A stretch of 64,000 nt of DNA from an uncultured Sphaerochaeta sp. (GTDB taxonomy: Bacteria > Spirochaetota > Spirochaetia > Sphaerochaetales > Sphaerochaetaceae): positions 1,449,757-1,513,756 of the forward strand of contig NZ_OY763408.1 of the NCBI RefSeq assembly GCF_963667405.1, written 5' to 3'. Shown here piece by piece: positions 8,320 to 17,145 of this stretch. The notes beneath the pieces were generated by a model. That model did not search any database. It saw only the letters and a list, made by a program, of their open reading frames with translations, and had not been told where the DNA came from. Within the stretch, counting starts at the first letter, position 1; each line of letters begins with the position of its first letter. Made by a program: the position numbers and the translations under genes.

Positions 8320-9587
8320 AGGTCATGTGCCTCGGCACTGCTCTTTGGATTTGCAGATTCCGCAATAGGGATCTGATTACCTGTGCCTGGGGTCTTCTTC
8401 GGCCCTCTGCGTCGGTTTCTCCGTTTCTTCGTAACTGAGGAAACCTCGGCATTGGCCGTTTCCGGCCTCCCCTTGCGCATCATCTGACCGCCTTTGCGAT
8501 TGGGTATCCGATTGGTAGGACGCTGGTTGCGCACACAGTTGCGTGGGGTCTTGAATCCACGTTCGGTGAGCAGCCTCTCACTAGCAAGCTCCACGTCATA
8601 GTTGGAGGGAGTCATGGGGCTGATCAGAACCTTGATCTGCCTGAAGGTCTCCTTGAACCGCTGGTCGATGGTAAGCTGGTCGTCCGCAAAGACCACCAAG
8701 GGATCCACCAATGCCTTGATCATGTCAGCAAGCACCACCTCGGGACCCTTGCCCTGCTTTGCCGATTGCACCCGTTCATCCAAGTCCTTCAAGCTCTTCT
8801 GTACCTGGGGAAAGGTGCTGTAGATGGAGAATGCCGGAAGCATGAACACCAGCAACTTGTATTTTTTCAATTCGTTGATGATCTTGCAGCTATGACCGCT
8901 TGCCAGAATCTTGTTCACTTCTTCGGTAAGCCTGCTGGTGGAAACCCTGCTCAGCTCATTGGAGTATTTGCGGATTGCCATCTTCACATTCCAGCGAAGG
9001 GAAAACCCTGTGGAAACCGAGTATTTGACCGCCCTTACCATCCGCACGGGATCTTCCTGGAAGGACTCATCAAGATCGATGATGGAACTTATTTTCTTTT
9101 TCCTGAAATCCTCCATTGCATGATTGAAGTCAAGCAACTGGCCGGTGGAGGGATCATAATAAAAACTGTTGATGGAAAAATCACGCCGTTTTGCATCCTG
9201 GTCAATGCTGCCGAACACGTTGTTGTTGCCGTCCTCAGACTCTTCGCCGCTGCGGAACGTGGATACTTCCAGCACTTTGTCCTTGAAGACCAGATGAACC
9301 AACTTGAATCGTTTGCCGATGATCCGGGCATTCCAGAAAAGACGCTGGATCTGTCTGGGGGATGCGCTGGTGGCGATATCAAAATCCTTGGGGATGTTTC
9401 CCAGCATCATATCCCGTACCGCGCCACCTACCAGATACGCTTCCGAGCCTGAGCTCTGCAGCTTCTTGATTGCCCAAAGGGCATCACGGTCAAGGAGGTT
9501 GGCTTGTATCTTATGTTCAGATTGGGTGTAGATATTTGCTACAGGCAGGGTTTTCCCATTTTCATCTTGTTTGTATCGTATCAGCAT
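8316..9587 (-). CDS. pcnB: Poly(A) polymerase / CCA tRNA nucleotidyltransferase family protein
   Basis: A class II template-independent nucleotidyltransferase that adds A residues or CCA to RNA 3' ends. The head domain has YLVGGAVRDMMLG with the catalytic metal pair DFDIAT, and RRDFSINSFYYD follows. An RNA-binding helical region and a strongly basic C-terminal tail (KKRRNRRRGPKK) complete the 423-residue protein, which resembles bacterial PcnB rather than the HD-containing CCA enzymes. The start chosen is ATG 9587 (Met-Leu-Ile-Arg); the longer frame would run into the promoter shared with hisS. A second enzyme of the family lies at 34512-35870, so the two may divide poly(A) and CCA addition. 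Confidence 0.85.
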   Translation of the reverse strand: MLIRYKQDENGKTLPVANIYTQSEHKIQANLLDRDALWAIKKLQSSGSEAYLVGGAVRDMMLGNIPKDFDIATSASPRQIQRLFWNARIIGKRFKLVHLVFKDKVLEVSTFRSGEESEDGNNNVFGSIDQDAKRRDFSINSFYYDPSTGQLLDFNHAMEDFRKKKISSIIDLDESFQEDPVRMVRAVKYSVSTGFSLRWNVKMAIRKYSNELSRVSTSRLTEEVNKILASGHSCKIINELKKYKLLVFMLPAFSIYSTFPQVQKSLKDLDERVQSAKQGKGPEVVLADMIKALVDPLVVFADDQLTIDQRFKETFRQIKVLISPMTPSNYDVELASERLLTERGFKTPRNCVRNQRPTNRIPNRKGGQMMRKGRPETANAEVSSVTKKRRNRRRGPKKTPGTGNQIPIAESANPKSSAEAHDL

Positions 9588-9606
9588 ATCGCTCTCAATG
9601 GTAATT

Positions 9607-9681
9607 TGGATGGTGTAAAAAGAACCGCATATTGCAGTGGATAAGCGATTCGTTATACACTTTGTACACCATCCACTGCAA
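9607..9681. promoter_or_regulatory. Overlapping divergent pcnB/hisS promoters inside inverted repeats
   Basis: Plus strand: TTGCAG (9632-9637), 16 bases, TATACA (9654-9659) facing hisS. Minus strand: TTGCAG (9681-9676), 18 bases, TATAAC (9657-9652) facing pcnB. The two -10 boxes overlap. The -35 regions form a perfect 11-base inverted repeat, TTGCAGTGGAT (9632-9642) with ATCCACTGCAA (9671-9681). A second perfect 11-base pair, TGGATGGTGTA (9607-9617) and TACACCATCCA (9665-9675), shares the right-hand arm. Only one promoter could be occupied at a time. Confidence 0.6.
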
Positions 9682-9704
9682 AAACACAACAGGAGTATGA
9701 ATCA

Positions 9705-11045
9705 ATGAGTGACGAAACCAAGGCCAGAAGCATAATCGAACCGAAAGTATTGAAAGGGTTCCGGGACTTCTTGCCTGCGATGGAAATTCCAAAAAAAGCC
9801 ATCACCAACAAGCTTTCCGAGCATTTCTCATCCTATGGTTTTGTTCCCATCGACACCCCTGTCCTTGAGTATACCGAAGTTTTGTTGGGCAAAGGCGGTG
9901 GGGAAACCGACAAGCAGATTTTTCATTTCAAGGACAACGGGGAACGTGAGGTTGCACTGCGCTTCGACCTGACCGTTCCGTTCGCCCGTTTTCTCGCCCA
10001 GCACCAGAGCGAGCTCGCCCTCCCCTTCAAGCGCTATCACATCGATAAGGTCTGGCGCGGAGAGAACCCCCAGAAAGGACGCTTCAGGGAGTTCACCCAG
10101 TGTGACTTTGACATTGTCGGGGTCGACAACGCCGAGGCGGATTTCGAGATCCTCTCCATGATGGACAGCTCCTTCAAGGTGATGGGTGTACAGGACTACC
10201 AGTTCTGCCTCGCCCACCGTGGACTCTTCAATGCCTTCCTTGCTCATCTGGGCGTACTGCAGCAGAGCGTGGAAATCCTGCGTTGCGTTGACAAGCTGAG
10301 AAAAATCGGGGAAGAGGCCGTCCTCTCCACCCTGTCCCAACTTATCGGCAGTGAAGAGAAGGCGCACTCGATCCTTGCTTACATCACGAAAAGTGATCCG
10401 GCGGAACCCTTCCTCTCCACCCTCTCCAGGCTCAGTACGCTCGCCGGAGGGGAGCAAGAGCATACGCAACGGATGAAAACCATCTACGCGTATCTCCAGA
10501 ATGCCGGCATTGCAGAACACTTCACCCTCGACCCCTCGATCACCCGAGGACTGGACTACTACACAGGCATCGTGTATGAAACCTTCCTCACCTCCCTGCC
10601 CTCCTTCGGCTCGGTCTGCAGCGGTGGCCGATACAATGACTTGGCCTCCCTGTACACCAAGGAGAAATTACCCGGTGTGGGATCGTCCATCGGGCTGGAT
10701 CGCTTGCTTGCGGCTCTTGAAGAGCTCAAGAGCCCCATCCTGGGAACGGCAAGGTCTTCGGATGTCGTCATCCTGAACACAGACGAGAAGCTTTTCCCCG
10801 AATTTGACCGTATCGCACGAGCTTTGCGCAGCGTGGGGCTGAACGTCGAGGTCTATCTCGCACAGAAGAAACTTGCCGCCCAGTACAAGTGGGCTGAGAC
10901 CAATGGAATACCGTTTGCCATTCTTTGTTCGGCTGAGGATATTGCTGGTCACACCCTTACGCTGAAAAACCTCAAAAGTCGCGAAACCATTACCTCGCTG
11001 ACAACCAATGAGGCAGCGTTGCACATCAAAAAGGAATTATTTTGA
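9705..11045 (+). CDS. hisS: Histidyl-tRNA synthetase
   Basis: Charges tRNA-His. The 446-residue class II synthetase has motif 1 around GFRDFLP and the following helix, motif 2 in FKRYHIDKVWRGENPQKGRFREFTQ, the histidine-specific loops (TRGLDYYTGIVYE and GGRYNDL), motif 3 in GVGSSIGLDRLL, and a C-terminal anticodon-binding domain from about residue 350. Length and motif order are normal. The stop TGA overlaps the TTG start of the downstream helicase, so the two are translationally coupled. Confidence 0.96.
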   Translation: MSDETKARSIIEPKVLKGFRDFLPAMEIPKKAITNKLSEHFSSYGFVPIDTPVLEYTEVLLGKGGGETDKQIFHFKDNGEREVALRFDLTVPFARFLAQHQSELALPFKRYHIDKVWRGENPQKGRFREFTQCDFDIVGVDNAEADFEILSMMDSSFKVMGVQDYQFCLAHRGLFNAFLAHLGVLQQSVEILRCVDKLRKIGEEAVLSTLSQLIGSEEKAHSILAYITKSDPAEPFLSTLSRLSTLAGGEQEHTQRMKTIYAYLQNAGIAEHFTLDPSITRGLDYYTGIVYETFLTSLPSFGSVCSGGRYNDLASLYTKEKLPGVGSSIGLDRLLAALEELKSPILGTARSSDVVILNTDEKLFPEFDRIARALRSVGLNVEVYLAQKKLAAQYKWAETNGIPFAILCSAEDIAGHTLTLKNLKSRETITSLTTNEAALHIKKELF

Positions 11046-13558
11046 AAGACATGAAACATTTGCCGGTTTATCTACACCGGCAGGAAATCCTCGATGGCCT
11101 TGCCCAAAACCAGGTCATCATCGTAGAAAGTCCGACCGGAAGCGGGAAAACCACCCAGATTCCGCTCATTCTCCATGAGGCAGGGTACGCTGACGCCCTG
11201 CAGGTCGGCATTACCCAACCAAGGCGCATCGCAACCCTCAGTGTCAGCGAGTTCATCAAGAAGCAGGTGGGAAAGGACGACGATTTTGTCGGCTACAAGA
11301 TGCGCTTTGAGGACACCACCGGTCCAAACACCCGCATCAAGGTCATGACCGACGGAATCCTGCTGATGGAACTCAAGGCCGATCCCCTGCTCAAGAACTA
11401 CTCGGTAATCCTTGTGGACGAGGCACATGAGCGCTCGCTGAACATCGATTTCATTCTGGGCCTTCTCAAAAGCGTCATGCACGAACGACCGGATTTCAAG
11501 GTCATCATCTCCAGCGCAACCATCAATACCAAGATCTTCAGCGAGTTCTTTGACAATGCCCCGATCGTAAGCATCGATGCACGCATCTACCCTGTTGATG
11601 TGCGATATCGCCCCTTGGAACGGGAATCGTTGGACTTCCAGGTGGAAGAGATCACCAAGATCGTGATGACCGAAGCAAAGAAACACTCCGGCGACATCCT
11701 TGTGTTCATGAGCGGGGAGTTTGACATCACCACCACGGTGAATGCTCTCTACATGGCAGATCCTGATAAGCTTTTGGAAATCTATCCGCTGTTCGGACGA
11801 TTGAGCAAGGAAGAGCAGGAATCCGTCTTCAATGAAACCTCACCGGGAAAGACAAAGGTGGTGGTTGCCACCAATATTGCCGAAACCTCGGTCACCATTG
11901 ATGGCATCACCACCGTCATCGACTGTGGGATTGCCAAGATAAACTTCTACAACCAGAAGGATTTCACCACCTCTTTGGTACCGCTTCCCACCAGCCGATC
12001 CAGCAGTGAGCAGCGCAAAGGCCGTGCAGGACGCACCGGTCCCGGTGTCTGCTACCGCCTCTACAGCGAGGACGACTACAAGAGCAGACTCCCGTACGGT
12101 ACGGAAGAGATTCTGAGAACCGACCTCAGTGAGGTGGTTCTGCGTATGAGTGACCTCTCCATCTATGATTATGAGCACTTTCCCTTCATCACCCGCCCGA
12201 AGCACAGTGCCATCAGCAGTGCTGAACAGACCCTGCGCTTCATCGGTGCAATCGACGAATATCGCCGCCTGACCACCATCGGGACACTCATGTGCCGCTT
12301 CCCCCTGCTGCCCCGTCATTCACGGGTGATCGTGGAAGCGATGATGAACCACATCGATGTGTTGGATGAGGTGTTGGTTGCCGTCTCCTTCCTCTCCACC
12401 AAGACCCCTTTCCTGTTCATTCCGGGCGAGGAAGAGCTCAGCAGGGCAGCCCATAAGCGATTCAATACCACTGAGTATGGTGACTTTGTCTCCTATCTGC
12501 AGATTTTCCGCCAATATACGGCGAACACGACGAAGGAAGCAAAACAGAAGTTCTGCAAACGTAATTATCTCGACTTCCAGGGCATGCAGGAGATAGTGCA
12601 CGTCAACGAGCAGCTTGGCGAAATCTGTTCGGACATCGGTTTTCCGCTTGCAAGCGGAGGTTCGGTGCGCGAGTATCTCAGCTGCATTGCCAGTGGCCTT
12701 CTGCAGTACGTGTGCATCAGGGCAAAAGGCAACATGTACAAGAGTCTTACCGCCGACCAGGTATTCATCCATCCCGGCAGTGCGTACTTCAAGACGCTTC
12801 CCCAATTCATCATTGCGGGAGAAATCGTGCAAACCAGCAGGCTCTATGCCCGCTCAGTCAGCCCATTGGACAAGGCATGGCTGGATGACATCTCCCCCGA
12901 ACTGCTTGGCAAGCTCACCTCCCTTGCAAAGGGCGAACGGCCTTCGCGCAAAGAGGAGCAGGAAGAGATCAAGAAAGGCAAGGCTGTCTTGCAGCGTGAG
13001 GAGAAGGGCAAAGCCACGATCACGGTATACAAGAGAACCTACCCCACCCTCGTTATGGGCAAGAAAAAAGACAGACTGGTTGCCGTCATTCCGCTTGAGG
13101 ACCTTTTCTACCTCTCCCAGGCCAATGAGAAAGCCCCAAAGCGGCCGAAGAACTTCCCCGCGACATTGCTGCACCAGGGTTTCTACATTCACTATGGAGA
13201 TAAGTTCTTCTCCATTTTGGAGTTGCAGGGCAAGCTGAATCCCGGGAAGGGCATCCTGGACAACCCACCTTCCGGCATCTACACCATTGAGTCGGGACAG
13301 AACCTGATTGACAACCTTGATTGGATCCTGGCTTTCACCAAAAACAAGAAGGATCGAAAGCAGCTGAACTTTGTGGCATTGGAAGAGAGTGGCAACGGCA
13401 ACTATCGCTTCACGTCAGTCAACGACTGCTTTGATGCGTTGGATAGCTCACTGTATACCCTGCTGCAACTGGCCGATGAGCTTGAAGCCTCCAACCAGAA
13501 GCAGCTGGCAAAACAAGTGGACAAAATCTACGGAAAGTTGCTGAAGCTGGTCGAATAG
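11042..13558 (+). CDS. DEAH-box RNA helicase of the HrpA/HrpB type
   Basis: ATP-dependent RNA helicase. The 838-residue protein shows the DEAH motifs in order: Walker A ESPTGSGKTTQ (about 29), TQPRR, DEAHER (about 125), SSAT (about 160), NIAETSVTIDG and QRKGRAGRTGPG. A ratchet/HA2 region and a C-terminal extension rich in Lys and Glu, of unknown function, follow. It is shorter than HrpA of Escherichia coli (about 1,300) and close to HrpB in length, though the core reads more like HrpA. The start is TTG 11042: AAGGA lies six bases before it, while the next ATG at 11051 would be too far. Co-transcribed with hisS. Confidence 0.88.
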   Translation: MKDMKHLPVYLHRQEILDGLAQNQVIIVESPTGSGKTTQIPLILHEAGYADALQVGITQPRRIATLSVSEFIKKQVGKDDDFVGYKMRFEDTTGPNTRIKVMTDGILLMELKADPLLKNYSVILVDEAHERSLNIDFILGLLKSVMHERPDFKVIISSATINTKIFSEFFDNAPIVSIDARIYPVDVRYRPLERESLDFQVEEITKIVMTEAKKHSGDILVFMSGEFDITTTVNALYMADPDKLLEIYPLFGRLSKEEQESVFNETSPGKTKVVVATNIAETSVTIDGITTVIDCGIAKINFYNQKDFTTSLVPLPTSRSSSEQRKGRAGRTGPGVCYRLYSEDDYKSRLPYGTEEILRTDLSEVVLRMSDLSIYDYEHFPFITRPKHSAISSAEQTLRFIGAIDEYRRLTTIGTLMCRFPLLPRHSRVIVEAMMNHIDVLDEVLVAVSFLSTKTPFLFIPGEEELSRAAHKRFNTTEYGDFVSYLQIFRQYTANTTKEAKQKFCKRNYLDFQGMQEIVHVNEQLGEICSDIGFPLASGGSVREYLSCIASGLLQYVCIRAKGNMYKSLTADQVFIHPGSAYFKTLPQFIIAGEIVQTSRLYARSVSPLDKAWLDDISPELLGKLTSLAKGERPSRKEEQEEIKKGKAVLQREEKGKATITVYKRTYPTLVMGKKKDRLVAVIPLEDLFYLSQANEKAPKRPKNFPATLLHQGFYIHYGDKFFSILELQGKLNPGKGILDNPPSGIYTIESGQNLIDNLDWILAFTKNKKDRKQLNFVALEESGNGNYRFTSVNDCFDALDSSLYTLLQLADELEASNQKQLAKQVDKIYGKLLKLVE

Positions 13559-13565
13559 ATCCTGT

Positions 13566-14630
13566 TCAGAACAGAGGCTTTGCAATGACGAGATGCTGTA
13601 CCAACGGCATCTCGACACTTTTCAGCACAGCCTTGCCCTGGCTTTCCAGCAGCACGAACAGTACCTTGCCATCGACCTTCTTCTTGTCCTTGAGCAAGTG
13701 ATCCCTGAACTCTATCCAGTCTCCCCTCCCGATGCGGTGGTCTATCTGGTAGCCGTAGCTCTTGAAGAGCTTGGTTGCCCCTCCTGCGTAGGCCTTGTCG
13801 GTCACCTGCATGGCCACCCCGGCCTCAAGGGCCCGACACGTACCCCAAGCCACCGCAGCACCATGGCTGAACTGGCCGAAATGGGAGGACGACTCCAAGG
13901 CATGCCCAAAGGTATGGCCAAGATTGAGCATCTGCCTGATACCCTGGGTCTCGGTCGGATCTTGTTCAATGTACCACTGTTTCACAGCCAGGGAGAGCTC
14001 AACAAGCTGGCCAAGCGTATTTGTATCGCGGTTGAGAATCTCGTTCTTCTTTACCAGGAGGAACTTGTAGAGCTCCTCGTCCTGGCTGAGCAGGGCGTGC
14101 TTGATCACCTCGGCAAGCCCGTTGAGGAACTCCTTGTCGCTGAGGGTCCGCAGCGTATCGATGCAAATGAGCACCTCGCTCGCAGGATAGAAGGAACCGA
14201 CGATGTTTTTCACCCCGTGGAAATCAATGGCTGTCTTTCCCCCCACTGCCGCATCAACCATGGAGAGCAAGGTGGTGGGAACCAGGGTAAGGTGGCAACC
14301 GCGCATGTAGACGGAGGCGGCGAAGGCGGCCATGTCGCACACAACCCCACCCCCGAACCCGATGATACGCCCATCACGGGCCAAACCTTCATCAAGGGCA
14401 CTGGAAAGAATGCGCTCCAGCGATGCGAAGTTCTTGCTGATCTCCCCGCTTTCAAGCACGACATGCGAGGGTGGCAATTGCTTGAACAACTTGGCGGTAT
14501 TGGTGTCAAAGACCCACATCACCAAACGCCCATATCCACCCAGATGGGAACTGAGGTCCTTCAGGTCATCGGCAAACAGGATGTCAGTCTGTTTCCCCTG
14601 CGCAAGCGTAGCTTTCATCACGTTCTTCAT
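13566..14630 (-). CDS. aroB: 3-dehydroquinate synthase
   Basis: Second step of the shikimate pathway (DAHP to 3-dehydroquinate), NAD- and zinc-dependent. The 354-residue protein has the NAD-binding stretch GFGGGVVCDMAAFAAS, PTTLLSMVDAAVGGKTAID, and the zinc ligands in EVIKHALL and LNLGHTFGHALE. The other aro genes are not adjacent. It converges on the helicase gene with only seven bases between, and a promoter-like TTGTCT/TATAAC (14667-14638, minus) stands just before its start. Confidence 0.95.
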   Translation of the reverse strand: MKNVMKATLAQGKQTDILFADDLKDLSSHLGGYGRLVMWVFDTNTAKLFKQLPPSHVVLESGEISKNFASLERILSSALDEGLARDGRIIGFGGGVVCDMAAFAASVYMRGCHLTLVPTTLLSMVDAAVGGKTAIDFHGVKNIVGSFYPASEVLICIDTLRTLSDKEFLNGLAEVIKHALLSQDEELYKFLLVKKNEILNRDTNTLGQLVELSLAVKQWYIEQDPTETQGIRQMLNLGHTFGHALESSSHFGQFSHGAAVAWGTCRALEAGVAMQVTDKAYAGGATKLFKSYGYQIDHRIGRGDWIEFRDHLLKDKKKVDGKVLFVLLESQGKAVLKSVEMPLVQHLVIAKPLF

Positions 14631-14637
14631 AGCTCTT

Positions 14638-14667
14638 GTTATACCCTACCCAAGGGGTGCAAGACAA
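14638..14667 (-). promoter_or_regulatory. Possible aroB promoter
   Basis: Minus strand TTGTCT, 18 bases, then TATAAC, ending eight bases before the aroB ATG. The leader would be extremely short, so either transcription starts very close to the ATG or this match is chance. Confidence 0.3.
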
Positions 14668-14715
14668 GGAGGACCAGCTGAGCTGTGCTTGCAAAAAATC
14701 CTGTGTTGAAGCACA

Positions 14716-15864
14716 ATGGCCTGTATGTACGAACTTAGGTATTTTGATAATGCAGCCACCACGGTCATGAGTGAATCCTCACTCAGAACCTATCAGGAGG
14801 TTGCCTCAGCATATATCGGAAATCCATCCGCTCTCCACCAGAAAGGCCTTGAGGCCAAGGCCTACCTCCAGCAGAACCGCGCACGCGTTGCGTCCTTGCT
14901 GCAGATCGGCGAAGGCCAGCTCATCTTCACCAGCGGAGCCACCGAAGCAAACGCCATCGTTCTTGAAAGCCTGATCTGGAGACAGCAAAAGGGTCATGTG
15001 ATCCTCAGCGCGATAGAACACCCGTCGGTAAGCGAGTTTGCACGGCTTCTGAAGCATCTGGGCTGGAGTGTCAGTTTTCTCAACGCCCCGGGTGGCTTCA
15101 TCCGCTGTGAGGACCTGCAGAAGGCGCTTACCAAGCAGACGAGGTTCGTTTCCCTGATGCTGGTCAACAACGTGGTGGGTTCCATCCAGGATATCAGGTC
15201 GCTGGTCAGGACGGTGCGCGAGTTTGAGAAGCAGGCAGGAGGAAGGCACATCCACTTCCATACCGATGCTACGCAGGCTTTGGGGAAGATTCGGTTCTCC
15301 CTTTCTGAGCTTGGGGTGGACAGTGCAGCATTCAGCGCCCACAAGTTCCATGGTCCGCGGGGGGTGGGCATGCTCTACAATGCCAATCCTGCACTGGAGA
15401 ACCTGAGCAGGGCCGGTGACCAGGAAGGGGGACTGCGCGGGGGAACCGAGAACCTGGCTGGGATTGCCGCTATGACCACTGCGCTGGAAGAAGCGTATGC
15501 GTCGCTTGACCGGAATCTTGGACAAGTCGGTGAGATCAACGCATACCTGCGCGAGCGGCTGGGATCATTCGTAATCCTTTCGCCATCACAATCCTGCTCT
15601 CCTTACATTCTGAACCTCTCGGTCAAGCCCCTCCCCAGCGAAGTCTTCACCCGCATGCTGTATGACCGTGGATTCTGCGTATCCAGCGGCTCGGCCTGCT
15701 CGAACAATGCAAAGCAAAAGGGAGAGGGTGTCCTCACCGCAATGCACTATCACAGCGAATTGGCAAAGAGCAGCCTCAGGCTCTCTTTCAGCAATGACAC
15801 CACCCTTTCCGATGCCGAGGCTCTGGCCGATGCAATCATTTCCCTCTATCAGGAGCATGCATGA
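14716..15864 (+). CDS. Cysteine desulfurase (NifS/IscS family)
   Basis: PLP-dependent enzyme that moves sulfur from cysteine onto its own Cys. Visible are the N-terminal YFDNAATT, TSGATEANA, the PLP-lysine segment SAHKFHGPRGVG, the catalytic Cys loop SSGSACSNN and the GGTEN region. The 382-residue length is typical. Its stop overlaps the thiI start by four bases (ATGA), which suggests a desulfurase dedicated to ThiI rather than a general iron-sulfur supplier, as with the Bacillus pair NifZ-ThiI. A second Met at codon 4 (14725) is an alternative start; neither has a strong ribosome site. Confidence 0.9.
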   Translation: MACMYELRYFDNAATTVMSESSLRTYQEVASAYIGNPSALHQKGLEAKAYLQQNRARVASLLQIGEGQLIFTSGATEANAIVLESLIWRQQKGHVILSAIEHPSVSEFARLLKHLGWSVSFLNAPGGFIRCEDLQKALTKQTRFVSLMLVNNVVGSIQDIRSLVRTVREFEKQAGGRHIHFHTDATQALGKIRFSLSELGVDSAAFSAHKFHGPRGVGMLYNANPALENLSRAGDQEGGLRGGTENLAGIAAMTTALEEAYASLDRNLGQVGEINAYLRERLGSFVILSPSQSCSPYILNLSVKPLPSEVFTRMLYDRGFCVSSGSACSNNAKQKGEGVLTAMHYHSELAKSSLRLSFSNDTTLSDAEALADAIISLYQEHA

Positions 15865-17054
15865 ACGATTCCACACTCTATCTGGTAAAGCTCGGCGAGA
15901 TATCGCTGAAGGGCTTGAACCGCGACTTCTTCGAAAAGCGTCTGAAAAACAACATCAAGCACAAACTCAAGGGCTATAGGACCCAGGTGTCCAAGCAAAA
16001 GGGACGTATCTTCTTCGAAATCAGCAATGACTGTCCGAAAGAGATCATCGAACGGACCTTCAGCACCACCTTCGGGGTGGTCGGCTACTCGCGCTGCCTG
16101 CGTTGCGAAAAGGATATGGAACAGATCAAGGAGACGGCACGCCTTCTGATCGAGGATGCCCCGTTCTCCTCGGGAAAAGGATCGTTCAAATCCATTTCCA
16201 AGCGCGCTGACAAGCAGTTCCCCTTCACCAGCTATGATATCGATTGCGAACTGGGAGGCGTCGTACTGGACACCTATCCCGAGATGCACGTGGATGTAAA
16301 GAATCCTGATATGATCATCACCTGTGAGATCCGTGACAAGGCATACCTGTACATCTCGGCGAAACCCGGTCCAGGTGGTCTTCCGGTCTCTACAGCCGGC
16401 AAGGGGATGCTCCTGCTCAGCGGAGGCATCGACAGCCCCGTTGCGGCCTACCGCATGGCCCAGAGAGGGCTGAAAATGGAGTGCATCTACTTCCATGCCT
16501 ATCCGTATACCAGTGAACTGGCCCTGGAGAAGGTCAAGACGCTTACGAGCCTCCTTGCTCCCTATCTGCAGGGAACCAGGTTGCATGTGGTTCCCTTCAC
16601 CGAAGCCCAGCTGTGGATCAAGCAGCACAGCCCCGAGGATGAGACCACGCTCATGTTCCGTGCATGCATGATGAAGGTAGCCAATAAGCTTTCCTTGCAA
16701 CAGGAAGGGCTGTGCATCGTGACCGGGGAGGCGATGAGCCAGGTTGCAAGCCAGACCCTGGAAAGCCTCTCGTTCACCGACAGCATGAGCGACCAAGTGG
16801 TGATGCGCCCCTTGGTGGGGATGGACAAGCAGGAAATCATGGATCTCGCCAAGAAGATCGGAACCTATGAGACATCCATTCTTCCGTATGAGGACTGTTG
16901 CGTCATCTTCAGTCCCCGTCATCCGCTGGTGAGACCGGACAAGAAGACCGTCACCGAGCACTATCATGCCATGGGCATCGAAGCCTTGCTTGACGAGGCG
17001 GTGACAAACACGGAAGTGTTCGACTTTGGACCGGACGGTCAGCAACGTTTCTAG
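15861..17054 (+). CDS. thiI: tRNA 4-thiouridine synthase ThiI
   Basis: Makes 4-thiouridine at position 8 of tRNAs from a persulfide donor. The 397-residue protein has an N-terminal ferredoxin-like and THUMP region (from KLGEISLKGLNRDFFEKRL), then the PP-loop ATP-binding site LLSGGIDSPVAAYR near residue 185. There is no C-terminal rhodanese domain, so this is the short type, which takes sulfur directly from a partner desulfurase. The desulfurase gene overlaps its start codon, which fits. Confidence 0.95.
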   Translation: MNDSTLYLVKLGEISLKGLNRDFFEKRLKNNIKHKLKGYRTQVSKQKGRIFFEISNDCPKEIIERTFSTTFGVVGYSRCLRCEKDMEQIKETARLLIEDAPFSSGKGSFKSISKRADKQFPFTSYDIDCELGGVVLDTYPEMHVDVKNPDMIITCEIRDKAYLYISAKPGPGGLPVSTAGKGMLLLSGGIDSPVAAYRMAQRGLKMECIYFHAYPYTSELALEKVKTLTSLLAPYLQGTRLHVVPFTEAQLWIKQHSPEDETTLMFRACMMKVANKLSLQQEGLCIVTGEAMSQVASQTLESLSFTDSMSDQVVMRPLVGMDKQEIMDLAKKIGTYETSILPYEDCCVIFSPRHPLVRPDKKTVTEHYHAMGIEALLDEAVTNTEVFDFGPDGQQRF

Positions 17055-17069
17055 ACATTTATGCAAATA

Positions 17070-17083
17070 TTGTATAAATACAA
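17070..17083. repeat. 14-base palindrome upstream of the activase gene
   Basis: TTGTATAAATACAA is a perfect inverted repeat in the 91-base gap after thiI, 63 bases before the GTG start of the activase. A TATAAA inside it could serve as a -10 box (TAGACA lies 15 bases upstream). It could be an operator overlapping the promoter, but AT-rich palindromes of this size also occur by chance. Confidence 0.35.
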
Positions 17084-17145
17084 AGAAAGCTTGCTGTACC
17101 ATTATCGGTAAATTGGCTATGGTTTGGTGAATCGGAGGCTTCACG

